Of a DNA stretch of 34,649 nt, positions 14,372 through 23,268 are shown in pieces; positions within the stretch are counted from its first letter, which is position 1; the number at the start of each line of letters is the position of its first letter. This stretch comes from Nannocystaceae bacterium (lineage in GTDB: Bacteria; Myxococcota_A; Polyangia; Nannocystales; Nannocystaceae). The translations under genes and the position numbers were made by a program. The notes below the pieces were generated by a model. The model was given only the letters and a program-made list of their open reading frames with translations, ran no database searches and had not been told where the DNA came from. Where the stretch lies: assembly GCA_019694555.1 (NCBI GenBank), contig JAIBBS010000080.1, positions 1-34,649 on the forward strand, written 5' to 3'.

Positions 14372-15382
14372 ATGATCGCCCAGCGCCGTCCCCCCATTGA
14401 ACACGTGCTCGTGACCGGCGGCGCCGGCTATGTCGGAAGTGCGCTGGTGCCGGCGCTGCTGCAGGAGGGCTACCAGGTCACGGTGCTCGATCTGTATCTG
14501 TACGGCACCGACGTCTTCGACGACGTGCGCACGCCGGCGCTGCGCGAGATCGCCGGTGACATCCGCGACCCCGAGGTCGTGCAGCAGGCGCTCGAAGGCG
14601 TCGACGCCGTCATCCACCTCGCGTGCATCTCGAACGATCCGTCCTACGACCTCGACCCCGCGCTGGGTCGCTCGATCAACTTCGACGCGTTCCGGCCGTT
14701 GGTGCAGGCGAGCAAGCGCGCGGGCGTCCAGCGCTTCATCTACGCCTCGTCCTCGAGCGTCTACGGCGTCAAGCAGGAGCCGCAGGTCACCGAGGAGCTG
14801 CCGCTCGAGCCGCTGACCGACTACTCCAAGTACAAGGCGCTGTGCGAGCAGGTGCTGGCCGAGGAGGCCGCGCCCGGCTTCACCACCGTGACCGTGCGGC
14901 CCTCGACGGTGTGCGGCTACGCCAAGCGGCTGCGGCTCGATCTCGTGGTCAACATCCTCACCGCGGCCGCGTTCCACGACCGCCGCATCCGCATCTTCGG
15001 CGGCGATCAGATGCGGCCGAACATCCACATCGCGGACATGGTCGCGGTCTACCTCGACCTGCTGGTGCAGCCCGACGCGCTGGTCGACGGCGAGATCTTC
15101 AACGCCGGCAACGAGAACCTCACCGTGCGACAGCTCGCCGACGTCGTGCGACGCAACGTCGATCCCACGATCGAGTTCGAGGTCGTGCCGACCAACGACA
15201 ACCGCTCGTATCGCGTCTCGGACGAGAAGCTGCGCGGTCGCATCGGACTCGCGCCGCGCCACACCATCGCCGACGCGGTGCGCGATCTGTGCGAGGCGTT
15301 CAAGGCCGGCAAGGTGCCCGGTGCCATGAACGACCCGCTGTACCACAACATCAAGCGGATGCAGGCCGCGGGACTCAAGTGA
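14372..15382 (+). CDS. NAD-dependent epimerase/dehydratase (second SDR)
   Basis: A 336-residue extended SDR acting on a nucleotide sugar. VTGGAGYVG at residues 14-22 binds NAD, followed by VIHLACISNDPSYDLDP at 80-96, a signature I associate with sugar 3/5-epimerase or dehydratase-like SDRs in surface-polysaccharide clusters. The active site has SSSSVYG (126-132) with Tyr151 and Lys155 in DYSKYK, and later VRPSTVCGYAKRLR and RPNIHIADMV. It is not closely similar to the SDR at 9558, so the two probably do different steps. ATG 14372 has GGAG six bases before it, directly after the promoter element. It leads an operon with the E1 pair and a DegT aminotransferase, so a keto-sugar product is a fair guess. 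Confidence 0.87.
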   Translation: MIAQRRPPIEHVLVTGGAGYVGSALVPALLQEGYQVTVLDLYLYGTDVFDDVRTPALREIAGDIRDPEVVQQALEGVDAVIHLACISNDPSYDLDPALGRSINFDAFRPLVQASKRAGVQRFIYASSSSVYGVKQEPQVTEELPLEPLTDYSKYKALCEQVLAEEAAPGFTTVTVRPSTVCGYAKRLRLDLVVNILTAAAFHDRRIRIFGGDQMRPNIHIADMVAVYLDLLVQPDALVDGEIFNAGNENLTVRQLADVVRRNVDPTIEFEVVPTNDNRSYRVSDEKLRGRIGLAPRHTIADAVRDLCEAFKAGKVPGAMNDPLYHNIKRMQAAGLK

Positions 15383-16401
15383 CGGTCATGTCTTCGCCCC
15401 ACGAGATGGCCCCGCGCGCCACCATGATGCAGACCGTCGTCGGACCCGACGAGCGGCTCGCGCTGCTGACCGCGATGATCCGCGTGCGCCGCATCGAAGA
15501 GCGCATCGCCAAGGAGTACCCGCGCGGGCAGATGCGTTGCCCGGTGCACCTGTCGATCGGACAGGAGGCGGCGGCGGTCGGCGCCTGCGCGGTGCTGCGA
15601 CGGCACGACAAGATCACCAGCACCCACCGCTGCCACGCGCACTACCTGGCCAAGGGCGGCGACCTGCAGGCGATGATCGCCGAGCTGCACGGGCGCGCGA
15701 GCGGCTGCTGCGGCGGACGCGGTGGTTCGATGCACCTGTTCGACGACGACGCCGGCGTGGTCGCGAGCGTGCCCATCGTCGGCGGCAACGTGCCGCTGGG
15801 CGTCGGGCTGGCGCTGGCCGCGAAGCAGCGTCGCGACGGCAGCGTCGCCGCGGTGTTCTTCGGCGACGGCGCGCTCGAGGAGGGCGTGGTGCACGAGAGC
15901 GCGAACCTGGCTGCGACGCTGCGCCTGCCGGTGGTGTTCGTGCTCGAGAACAACCTCTACTCGGTGTACACGCGGCTCGAACAGCGACAGCCGCCACGGT
16001 CGATGTCGCGCTTCGCCGACGCGCACGGCATGCCCGCGATGGAGATCGACGGCAACGACGTGTTGTCGGTGCGCGGTGCCATGCTGCACGCGGTCACGCG
16101 CGCGCGGCGGGGCGACGGGCCCTCGCTCTTGGTCGCGCACACCTACCGTCAGCTCGAGCACTGTGGCCCGGCCGACGACGATCACCTGGGCTACCGGCCC
16201 GCCGGCGAGCTGTCGCGCTGGGCCGCGCGCTGTCCGATCCAGCGCCTGTGCAACGAGATGCTCGAGCACGACGAGATCGACGAGTCCGCGCTCGACACCA
16301 TCGAGGCCACGATCGCACGCGAGATCGACGAGGCCTTCGTGGCCGCGCTCGCGGCACCGTTCCCGGCAGCGCACACCATCGCGGAGGCGATCCATGCCTG
16401 A
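15379..16401 (+). CDS. Thiamine-diphosphate E1 component, alpha subunit
   Basis: A 340-residue protein of the PDH/acetoin/branched-chain E1 alpha family, which decarboxylates 2-oxo acids on thiamine diphosphate. MIRVRRIEERIAKEYPRGQM is the N-terminal helix and HLSIGQEAAAVGA follows. The cofactor motif is intact: FFGDGALEEGVVHESAN (GDG at 162-164) with VLENN (Asn191-Asn192) about 27 residues on, plus CGGRGGSMHLFDDDAGV at the active site. The beta subunit follows with overlap, but no lipoyl E2 or E3 gene is nearby; the neighbours are an SDR and an aminotransferase. This suggests transfer of a two-carbon unit onto a sugar rather than making acyl-CoA. Start GTG 15379 overlaps the SDR stop; ATG 15388 is an alternative. 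Confidence 0.9.
   Translation: MTVMSSPHEMAPRATMMQTVVGPDERLALLTAMIRVRRIEERIAKEYPRGQMRCPVHLSIGQEAAAVGACAVLRRHDKITSTHRCHAHYLAKGGDLQAMIAELHGRASGCCGGRGGSMHLFDDDAGVVASVPIVGGNVPLGVGLALAAKQRRDGSVAAVFFGDGALEEGVVHESANLAATLRLPVVFVLENNLYSVYTRLEQRQPPRSMSRFADAHGMPAMEIDGNDVLSVRGAMLHAVTRARRGDGPSLLVAHTYRQLEHCGPADDDHLGYRPAGELSRWAARCPIQRLCNEMLEHDEIDESALDTIEATIAREIDEAFVAALAAPFPAAHTIAEAIHA
16383..16387 (+). promoter_or_regulatory. Ribosome binding site of the E1 beta gene
   Basis: GGAGG six bases before ATG 16394, within the end of the alpha gene, supporting coupled, balanced synthesis of the two subunits. Confidence 0.65.
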
Positions 16402-17494
16402 GCTCGCACGTGCGGAAGGCGCCCGCATCACCAGCGCCGCGGATGCGATCCGCGAGGCCACCGAGCTCGCGATGGCCCAGGACGAGTGCGTGTTCGTGAT
16501 GGGCGAGGGCGTGACCGATCCCAAGGGCGTGTTCGGCACGACCCTGGGCCTGCGTGAGCGCTTCGGTGAAGACCGCGTGCTCGAGATGCCGGTCGCGGAG
16601 AACGGCTGGACCGGTGCGGCCATCGGTGCCGCGCTCGCGGGGCAGCGGCCGATCCTCGTGCATCAACGCGTCGAGTTCACGCTGCTGGCGATGGAGCAGC
16701 TGGTCAACAACGCCGCCAAGATGCACTACGTCTCGGGCGGCAAGCACCGCGTGCCGATCACGATCCGACTGATCGTCGGTCGCGGTTGGGGCCAGGGCCC
16801 TGCGCACTCGCAGAGCCTCGAGGCCCTGTTCGCGCACGTGCCCGGGCTCAAGGTCGTCATGCCCGCGTGCGCGCGTGATGCCAAGGGTCTGCTGCTGGGT
16901 GCGGTCGCGGACGACGGACCGGTCGTGATCATCGAGCACCGCTGGGTGCACTACGCCCAGGGCGAGATCGATCCCGGCTGGGCCCCGTTGCCGCTGCAGG
17001 GACCGCGCAAGCTGACCAGCGGCGACGACGTCACCGTGGTCGCGACCTCGTACATGACGCTCGAGTGCCAGCAGGCAGTGGCCGCGCTCGCGGATGCCGG
17101 CGTCGGCGTCGAGCTGTTCGATCTGCGGGTGCTGCGACCGCTGGGCGTCGAGGCGATCGTGCAGTCGGTGCGAAAGACCGGGCGGCTGCTCACGGTCGAC
17201 ACCGGTCACGCCAGCTATGGCATCGGCGCGGAGGTCATCGCGCGCACCGTCGCGGGCGCGTTCGACGACCTGCGCGCGGCGCCGCAACGCATCGGGCTGC
17301 CCGAGCACCCCACGCCGTCGTCGGCCGCGTTGTCGCAGCACTACTACCCGCGCTCGCCGCAGGTGGCCGCGCGCATCGCCGAGCTCGTCGGCCTGCCCGC
17401 GGGCACGCGCGACGCCATCGTCGCGCGCCTGGCCCACAGCCGCGAAGACCAGCCGCTCGACATCCCCCATCCCAGCTTCAAGGGTCCGTTCTGA
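16394..17494 (+). CDS. Thiamine-diphosphate E1 component, beta subunit
   Basis: A 366-residue partner of the alpha subunit. The transketolase pyrimidine domain includes DECVFVMGEGVTDPKGVFG, MPVAENGWTGAAIGAALAG (the Glu that activates thiamine), and RPILVHQRVEFTLLAMEQLV. The region GRGWGQGPAHSQSLEALFAH is conserved in E1 beta proteins. The C-terminal transketolase domain has VTVVATSYMTLECQQA and VELFDLRVLRPLGVEAI, then RLLTVDTGHASYGIGAEVIA. It is complete and of usual family length, with a slightly long tail. It overlaps the alpha gene by eight bases and has a strong GGAGG. With the alpha subunit it should form an alpha2beta2 enzyme; the two-carbon acceptor is unknown. Confidence 0.9.
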   Translation: MPELARAEGARITSAADAIREATELAMAQDECVFVMGEGVTDPKGVFGTTLGLRERFGEDRVLEMPVAENGWTGAAIGAALAGQRPILVHQRVEFTLLAMEQLVNNAAKMHYVSGGKHRVPITIRLIVGRGWGQGPAHSQSLEALFAHVPGLKVVMPACARDAKGLLLGAVADDGPVVIIEHRWVHYAQGEIDPGWAPLPLQGPRKLTSGDDVTVVATSYMTLECQQAVAALADAGVGVELFDLRVLRPLGVEAIVQSVRKTGRLLTVDTGHASYGIGAEVIARTVAGAFDDLRAAPQRIGLPEHPTPSSAALSQHYYPRSPQVAARIAELVGLPAGTRDAIVARLAHSREDQPLDIPHPSFKGPF

Positions 17495-17520
17495 TCACCG
17501 CGCGGTCGCGCGAGGACGCC

Positions 17521-18621
17521 ATGCACGTTCGCTACTCGTACCTCCCCCAGCAGTTCGCAGAGATCGACAGCCTGCTCAGCCAGATCAAGGCGTTGGTGCA
17601 GTCGGGCGACTTCACCCTCGGTGCCGAGCTCGCGCGCTTCGAGCAGGGCTTCGCGGAGATGCTCGGTGCCAAGCATGCGATCGGCGTGGGTTCGGGCACC
17701 GACGCGCTCAAGCTGCCGTTGCGCGCTGCCGGCGTCGGTGCCGGCGACGAGGTGATCACCACCGCCAACACCTTCATCGCCACCGTCGGCGCCATCGCGG
17801 AGCTCGGCGCGCGGCCGGTGTTCGTCGACTGCAACGATACCTTCTGCATGGACGTGAGCCAGGTCGAGCGCGCGATCACGCCGCGGACCAAGGCCATCAT
17901 GCCGGTGCACTACACCGGCTACATGACCGACATGAACGCGCTCATGCCCATCGCGCAGCGCCACGGCCTGGTGGTGGTGGAGGACGCATGCCAGGCGATC
18001 CTCGCCGACATCGATGGCAAGCGCGCCGGCACCTGGGGCCGCGCCGGTGGCTTCTCGCTGCACCCGCTCAAGAACCTCAACGTCTGGGGTGACGGCGGTG
18101 TGGTCGTGACCGACGACGACGAGACCGCGCGCATGCTCCGGCTGCTGCGCAACCACGGCATGGAGAACCGCGACGAGATCGCGGTGCTGGGCTACAACTC
18201 GCGGCTCGACACGCTGCAGGCGGTGGTCGGCAATTGGCTGCTGCCGCAGACCGAGTCGATCGCGGCCAAGCGCATCGAGCACGCCGCGTACTACGACCGC
18301 CACCTGTGCGAGATCGCCGGCATCCGCATCCCGCCGCGCACCCCCGGCATGCGCCGCGTCTATCACCTGTACATGGTCTTCGCCGAGCGTCGCGACGAGC
18401 TGCTCGCGCACTGCCTCGCTGCCGGCATCGAGGCCAAGGTCCACTATCCCATCCCGGTGTACCGGCAAAAGGGCCTCGCGCACCTGGGCTATCGCGCGGG
18501 CGACTTCCCGGTCAGCGATCGCCACATCGGCGAGGTCATCACGCTGCCGTGCGATCAGCACCTGTCGCGCGAGCAGATGGACTTCGTGATCGAGACCGTG
18601 CGCGCGTTCTACCGCGGTTGA
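17521..18621 (+). CDS. DegT/DnrJ/EryC1-type sugar aminotransferase
   Basis: A 366-residue PLP-dependent aminotransferase that adds an amino group to a keto nucleotide sugar. GVGSGTDALKLPLRA binds PLP phosphate, ANTFIATVGAI and ARPVFVDCNDTF follow, and VVEDACQAILADIDGKRAG holds the Asp that contacts the PLP ring nitrogen. The Schiff-base lysine is Lys184 in SLHPLKNLNVWGDGG. The C-terminal EAKVHYPIPVYRQKGLAHLG is typical of the family. It lies 26 bases after the E1 beta gene, with GAGGA before the ATG, so it is the last gene of the operon. A paralogue with the same HPLKNLN active-site string is at 27095. The substrate is probably the product of the SDR or E1 enzymes. Confidence 0.92.
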   Translation: MHVRYSYLPQQFAEIDSLLSQIKALVQSGDFTLGAELARFEQGFAEMLGAKHAIGVGSGTDALKLPLRAAGVGAGDEVITTANTFIATVGAIAELGARPVFVDCNDTFCMDVSQVERAITPRTKAIMPVHYTGYMTDMNALMPIAQRHGLVVVEDACQAILADIDGKRAGTWGRAGGFSLHPLKNLNVWGDGGVVVTDDDETARMLRLLRNHGMENRDEIAVLGYNSRLDTLQAVVGNWLLPQTESIAAKRIEHAAYYDRHLCEIAGIRIPPRTPGMRRVYHLYMVFAERRDELLAHCLAAGIEAKVHYPIPVYRQKGLAHLGYRAGDFPVSDRHIGEVITLPCDQHLSREQMDFVIETVRAFYRG

Positions 18622-18629
18622 GCGCGCAC

Positions 18630-18653
18630 GAACCGGCTGGGCCGCGGCGGTTC
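18630..18653. terminator. Possible bidirectional terminator hairpin
   Basis: gaaccg (18630-18635) and cggttc (18648-18653) can pair around a 12-base GC-rich loop in the 30-bp gap between convergent genes. The right arm reaches into the stop codon of the GH18 gene. The short stem and lack of a T-tract make this tentative. Confidence 0.35.
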
Positions 18654-19821
18654 AATGCGGGCACACGGTTGCGTCGTAGTGCTCGCGCATGGGCTGGCTG
18701 AACCACGCGCCGGTGTCGTCGGGGTGGGCCCAGAAGAAGATGCCGCCGTTGTCGGGGTACCAGGCGTCGAACATCGTGGTGACCTCGAGCGCCGCGGGTT
18801 GCGTCGCGACCGGTTGGCAGCCGGGCTCGATGCACCAGCCGAACACGACCTTGGACGCGTCGCCGCCGAAGGGGCCGTCGACCAGCGCGCCGAAGTGATC
18901 GTGGATCTGCGCCAGCTGCTCGGGCACGAACGGTGAGCGTCCGCCGTTGTAGTACTGCGGCATCAGGAAATCGAGATCGTCGGCGACCGTCGCGACGATG
19001 TCGAAGTAGGGATCGCCGAGCTCGAGCTCGCTGTCCATCGGCGCGTGCGTGACGAGCTTGTGGTCGTCGGGGAAGGCCGCGTCGAGGCCGGCACGCAGCT
19101 CGCTCGTCAGCCCGGTGACGAAGTCGACGTAGCTGGCATCGTCGAGGCAGTACTCGTAGTCGATGTCGACGCCGTCGAGGTCGTTGGCCTCGACCAGGTC
19201 GACCAGCTGCGCGGTCACGGCGTCGACCTGGTCGAGACAGTGATCCCAGCACTTGGTCATCTGCCCGCAGGTGCCCTCCCACAGTCCGCCCATGCTGGCG
19301 CCGCCGAAGCTGAGCACCACCTCGATGCCGGCGTCGTGCAGCTGCGCGACCAGATCCGGCAGCGGCGTGCCGACGCAGCCGTCGACCGGCGAGAGCGTGC
19401 ACGACTCGTCGCAGACGACGCCGTCGGGCGTCCAGGTGTAGCTGACCGCGAACGCGATCACGACGTGGCTGTACTGCGCGAGCTGCTCGGCGGTCGGGCA
19501 CTGCGCCCAGTTCGCGAGGTATGCGACCACGCGGTGATCGTCGACGCATGCTTGCCCGCCGGTGGAGCCGCCGTCGCTGCTGCCCTCGCCCGCGCTGGAG
19601 TCGCCCGCGGTGGCGCTCGCGTCGGTGGTGGCGCTCGCGCCGGTGCCCTGCGTGGACACCGAGGTCGATGCGCTCGCGCTCGCGCTCGCGGACGCTGCGC
19701 TCGCGCTGCCGTCGCTGCCGGAGGACGTCGCATCGCCGGTGCTGCCGTCGCCGGTGGTCGCGTCGCCGTCGGCGCAGGCGAGCGCGCACAGGATCGGGAG
19801 CCAGCGCGAGGGTCTGGTCAT
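18652..19821 (-). CDS. Glycoside hydrolase family 18 lipoprotein (chitinase-like)
   Basis: A 389-residue secreted protein. The N-terminus is a probable lipoprotein signal (LCALAC, Cys16), followed by about 75 residues of Ser/Ala/Thr/Gly linker with an alternating Ala-Ser tract. The GH18 domain starts at VVAYLANWAQC. It has the second conserved strand VVLSFGGASMGG, the catalytic motif DGVDIDYE at residues 216-223 with the acid Glu223, then MPQYYNGG and a C-terminal GIFFWAHPDD. All core residues for retaining hydrolysis of beta-1,4-GlcNAc polymers are present. Several cysteines near the active site are not universal. The likely role is surface-bound degradation of chitin or related polymers. 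Endo-beta-GlcNAcase activity is an alternative. Confidence 0.88.
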   Translation of the reverse strand: MTRPSRWLPILCALACADGDATTGDGSTGDATSSGSDGSASAASASASASASTSVSTQGTGASATTDASATAGDSSAGEGSSDGGSTGGQACVDDHRVVAYLANWAQCPTAEQLAQYSHVVIAFAVSYTWTPDGVVCDESCTLSPVDGCVGTPLPDLVAQLHDAGIEVVLSFGGASMGGLWEGTCGQMTKCWDHCLDQVDAVTAQLVDLVEANDLDGVDIDYEYCLDDASYVDFVTGLTSELRAGLDAAFPDDHKLVTHAPMDSELELGDPYFDIVATVADDLDFLMPQYYNGGRSPFVPEQLAQIHDHFGALVDGPFGGDASKVVFGWCIEPGCQPVATQPAALEVTTMFDAWYPDNGGIFFWAHPDDTGAWFSQPMREHYDATVCPH

Positions 19822-19828
19822 CGCAGCA

Positions 19829-21580
19829 TCATAGTCGCTGCGCCGCTGCGCCGCCGCCGTGGTCGCCGGGTACTGCGAACACCACGTAGATCACGTGCTG
19901 GCCCCACGCGGCGCCGGGCGGGCGCCAGTCCGCGATGCCGACGAGCACGATGACCTGCGGTGCGAGTGCGAGCGGTCCGTCGAACGCGGGGCGGAACCCA
20001 TCCAGCCGCAGGGTCGAGAAGATCGCACCGCGCATGGTCTGCCCCGTGGCGGTCGAGAAGTGATCCAGCAGGCCCTGGAGTTCCTCGCTCGGCACGCTCT
20101 CGCCCTTGCGCACGCGCGCGGCGGCTTCGGCCATGCGCGCGCGATCCCTGGGGCCGCCAGCGCGCACGACCGGCGGCAGCCCGCGCGAGCCTCGATCCGC
20201 GTCGAGCGTATCGAGGAACTGCTGCTCGGCCTGCGTGTAGTCACGGTCGACGAACAGGGAGTAGCCCACGATCCCCAGTCGCGACACTCCGGCTGCGGGC
20301 ATGTCGTGGACCGCGATCGCTGCGGTCGCGATCTCGGAAGAGACCACCTGCGAGCGGAACGTCGGCGACGACAGTGCAGCGGAGACCTTGCGATCGAGCG
20401 GAACCTCGAGCGGTACGGCGGAGAGCGCGAGACGGCCGTCGCGGATGACGCCCTCGACGTCCCAGCCCGCGAGCATCGCCAGCGCGACCTCGTCGTACGA
20501 CGCGCTCTGGCCACCGCCAGCGAGCAGGTGTGGCAGCAATGCCGCGACGCGGTCGCTCTGCGCCCGCGCGTGGGTCCACGCCGGCAGCTTTGCGCGCTGC
20601 CGTACCGCGTTGATCGCGGTGAGCCACGCCGACGCATCGCGCTCGCCCTCGCCGGCGGGTACGGCGAAGCGCTGGGCAGTCCACGCGGTCGGCATCGAGC
20701 CGTCGGGTGATACCCACACGTCCGCGACGGTGGTGCCCATCAGACGATTCTGCGCTGCAATCGTGACCTCGATGCGGGCTTGGGCGTCCTTCGGATTCAC
20801 GGCGCAGGACAATGCGAACGCTCGCGGTCCCTGCCGTCGAGCTGCTGTCGGCGTACAGGTCGAGACCCCGATCTCGCCATCGGTCGCATACCCGATCGCC
20901 CAGCCGATGGGCGCGTCGCTCTCGCCGGTGATCGTCACCCGTCCGTCCTCGGCCGTCATCGCGATATCGTCCAGCGTGACGCGGCGTGGCGCCCCGGCGA
21001 TCACCAGGCGCGCGTCCTTGCCGTCGTCGAAGCGACCGATCCCGAGATCGACGGCCTCGCCGAGCCGCGCGAGCGCGGGCGCGAGGGCCTCGCCGTCCTT
21101 GGCGGGATCCAGGCGTGATGCCGTGCGCGGCCCGACGCGATGGAACAGCACCTGCGGCATCACGTGGCCGACGCCGCAGCGGCCGCCGATCCAGCTCGAG
21201 AGATCGTCGCTGGGCTGTGCGTCGTGCTGTTGCACGAATGCCGCCAGCTCGCGGGCATAGCAGCCCATCGCGGTGGTGACACGCTGACCCGGCGCCGCCA
21301 GGCTCGCGAGCGCGGTCGCGTCGGCGTCGTCGGCCACGATCGCGGCGGTCCGCGTCGGTCCGGGGCCGTGGAGGCTCCATTGCTCGACGAAGATCCGGCG
21401 TGCAGGTGGATCGAGCGGCGCGACGGGTTGCTGCGCCAACGCCTCCACGCGCGCGGCGTCCGGGAATGGTTGCGGCAGGACCAACTGCGGATCGGTGCGC
21501 GGCGTGTGCGTGGCTTGATCGCGTCGACATGCGGCCAGCAACGCGAGCATCATGAAACCGGGGATTCGCGGGATCGTCAT
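19829..21580 (-). CDS. Large hypothetical lipoprotein, possible CAP-like region
   Basis: A 583-residue protein with a lipoprotein signal ending in LLAAC (Cys18). No domain is recognised with confidence. Residues about 305-345 (AWLTAINAVRQRAKLPAWTH, then SDRVAALLPHLL) resemble the first helix of CAP/SCP domains, and residues 420-470 (YSLFVDRDYTQAEQQFLDTL) could belong to the same fold, but the CAP signature motifs are not clear. Earlier regions look beta-rich. The start at ATG 21580 has an excellent AGGAG a few bases upstream. It follows the FAD-enzyme gene by about 80 bases on the same strand and may be transcribed with it. The function is unknown, probably at the cell envelope. Confidence 0.72.
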   Translation of the reverse strand: MTIPRIPGFMMLALLAACRRDQATHTPRTDPQLVLPQPFPDAARVEALAQQPVAPLDPPARRIFVEQWSLHGPGPTRTAAIVADDADATALASLAAPGQRVTTAMGCYARELAAFVQQHDAQPSDDLSSWIGGRCGVGHVMPQVLFHRVGPRTASRLDPAKDGEALAPALARLGEAVDLGIGRFDDGKDARLVIAGAPRRVTLDDIAMTAEDGRVTITGESDAPIGWAIGYATDGEIGVSTCTPTAARRQGPRAFALSCAVNPKDAQARIEVTIAAQNRLMGTTVADVWVSPDGSMPTAWTAQRFAVPAGEGERDASAWLTAINAVRQRAKLPAWTHARAQSDRVAALLPHLLAGGGQSASYDEVALAMLAGWDVEGVIRDGRLALSAVPLEVPLDRKVSAALSSPTFRSQVVSSEIATAAIAVHDMPAAGVSRLGIVGYSLFVDRDYTQAEQQFLDTLDADRGSRGLPPVVRAGGPRDRARMAEAAARVRKGESVPSEELQGLLDHFSTATGQTMRGAIFSTLRLDGFRPAFDGPLALAPQVIVLVGIADWRPPGAAWGQHVIYVVFAVPGDHGGGAAAQRL

Positions 21581-21660
21581 TCATCTCCTCCTGGAGGGCT
21601 TCCGGGCGCCGCCGATAGAGTGCCACGAAATCGTCGCCGGCCACGTGCCCGCATTCGTCG

Positions 21661-23268
21661 TCAGCCGCGGCCGACCGCGCGCGGCATCCACCGCGCGCCG
21701 CGGACCGGCTCGGCGGCCATCGCCGCGAGCACGCCGCCCATCGCGGCTCCGATCACACCCACGGTCGCCACCTCGGAGCCGGCGAAGAAGAGACCGTCGA
21801 TCGGGGCGCGCGGGCGCAGGGCCGCGGTGGCGAAGCGCTCGGGCGTGGGCGCGAGGCCGTAGATCGAGCCTTGCATGGGGCGAACGAAGTGATCGGTCGA
21901 GGCTGGCGTCGAGAGCTCGGCGTAGGCGATGTGTTCGCGCAACCCGGGCATGTGCGAGAGCAGCTGCTCGAGCAGGCGCGCCTGCAGGCGGGCCTTGAGC
22001 GCCTCGTACTCGTCGCCGCGCTTGCGCCACCGCAGGCCGCGGAAGCGCTCGAACATCGACCACGGCACGAAGGTGACGACCTCGCCGGTGTGCAGCTGCT
22101 CCGGACCGGGATCGTGCTGCGGATCCTTGAGCGACGGGAACGAGCAGTAGAGCACCGGTGCCTCGGGCAGCGGATCGGGCCCGTCGATCTGCCACGCTTC
22201 GGCCTCGGAGCTCCACGTCTCGTAGAACCACTTGTTGGCGGCGCTGGCCCCGGCTGTGCGGATGTCCCCGCGAAAGCCCAGGTACAGGCACACGTGCGCG
22301 GGCGCGGGCGCGAGTGCGGCGACGTCGCGCGACCACGACGCCTGCGCGAGCGAAGGCGGCAGCAAGCGCGTGACCGTGGCTGCGACACCCGCGGCGCTCA
22401 CCACCCGCGGCGCGGCGAGGGTGCGGCCGTCGGTCAGCGCCACGCCGCGCACGCGGCCGTCCTCGACCACGATGCGCGCGACGTCGGCGTGCACGACGGT
22501 GTGTCCACCGCCGGCTTCGACGGTGCGCAACAGCTCGCGTGCGATCGCGGCCGAGCCACCCACGGGGTAGTAGCCGCCGTGGATGAAGTGTCGCGTCACC
22601 AGTGCCTGCATCGCGAACGAGGCGCGGCTGGGCGGCGCGCCGTAGTAGCCCCACTGCGCCGTGAGCACCGACGCCAGCCGTGGGTCACGCGTGAGCGAGC
22701 CGATGACCTCGCTGGTGCGCGCGTGCAAGCTCGCGAGCGCACGGCGGGCGAAGATGCGATCGGCCGCGCTGGCGATGCGACCGCTGGGCAGCAGCCGGCT
22801 GAGGTAGTAGCCCTTCATCGATCCCGCGACGTCGCGGACGCGCGCGAGGTAGCCGTCGATCGCGGCGCGCTCGTGGGGGAACGCCGCCAGCAGGTTGTCG
22901 CGGAAGCGCTGTGGCGAGTCGGGGAAGTCGATGCGGAAACCGTCGGGGAAGTGGAACTCGTCGTACACGGGGCCCAGCGAGGCCCACTGCAGGCGGTCGT
23001 CGGTGAGCGATGCGAGCAGGCGCCCGGGCATGCTGTGGCGCGTGACCTCGCCGACCGCGTGCACGCCCACGTCCCAGGTCCATTGCTTGCGGCGAAACGT
23101 GTGCGTGAAGCCGCCGGGCACGTAGTGCTGCTCGAGTACCAACACGCGCCGACCCAGCTTCGACAGCATCGCGGCCGCGACCATGCCGCCCATGCCGGAG
23201 CCGACGACGATGTAGTCCCACGCGCCGTCGGGCACGTGACGACTCCAGGGCTTGTCGACCGCGCTCAC
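21661..23268 (-). CDS. FAD-dependent CrtI/RetSat-like oxidoreductase
   Basis: A 535-residue flavoprotein of the phytoene desaturase/retinol saturase (CrtISO) group. The dinucleotide fold is YIVVGSGMGGMVAAAMLSKL (G23-x-G25-x-x-G28), with Glu46 in VLVLEQH binding the FAD ribose and VPGGFTHTF after it. The C-terminal FAD-contact motif is GLFFAGSEVATVGVIGAAMG. It fits enzymes that saturate, desaturate or isomerise polyene lipids such as carotenoids or retinoids. No carotenoid synthesis genes are nearby, so the substrate is open. The start is GTG 23268 and overlaps the stop of the coiled-coil lipoprotein gene (GTGA). Length and motifs are complete. Confidence 0.86.
   Translation of the reverse strand: MSAVDKPWSRHVPDGAWDYIVVGSGMGGMVAAAMLSKLGRRVLVLEQHYVPGGFTHTFRRKQWTWDVGVHAVGEVTRHSMPGRLLASLTDDRLQWASLGPVYDEFHFPDGFRIDFPDSPQRFRDNLLAAFPHERAAIDGYLARVRDVAGSMKGYYLSRLLPSGRIASAADRIFARRALASLHARTSEVIGSLTRDPRLASVLTAQWGYYGAPPSRASFAMQALVTRHFIHGGYYPVGGSAAIARELLRTVEAGGGHTVVHADVARIVVEDGRVRGVALTDGRTLAAPRVVSAAGVAATVTRLLPPSLAQASWSRDVAALAPAPAHVCLYLGFRGDIRTAGASAANKWFYETWSSEAEAWQIDGPDPLPEAPVLYCSFPSLKDPQHDPGPEQLHTGEVVTFVPWSMFERFRGLRWRKRGDEYEALKARLQARLLEQLLSHMPGLREHIAYAELSTPASTDHFVRPMQGSIYGLAPTPERFATAALRPRAPIDGLFFAGSEVATVGVIGAAMGGVLAAMAAEPVRGARWMPRAVGRG

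Noticed and set aside
15379..17494. Ordinary pyruvate dehydrogenase genes
   Set aside because: No E2 or E3 gene follows, and the pair is embedded between an SDR and a sugar aminotransferase with overlapping starts. The E1 fold assignment stands; the housekeeping role is not supported here.
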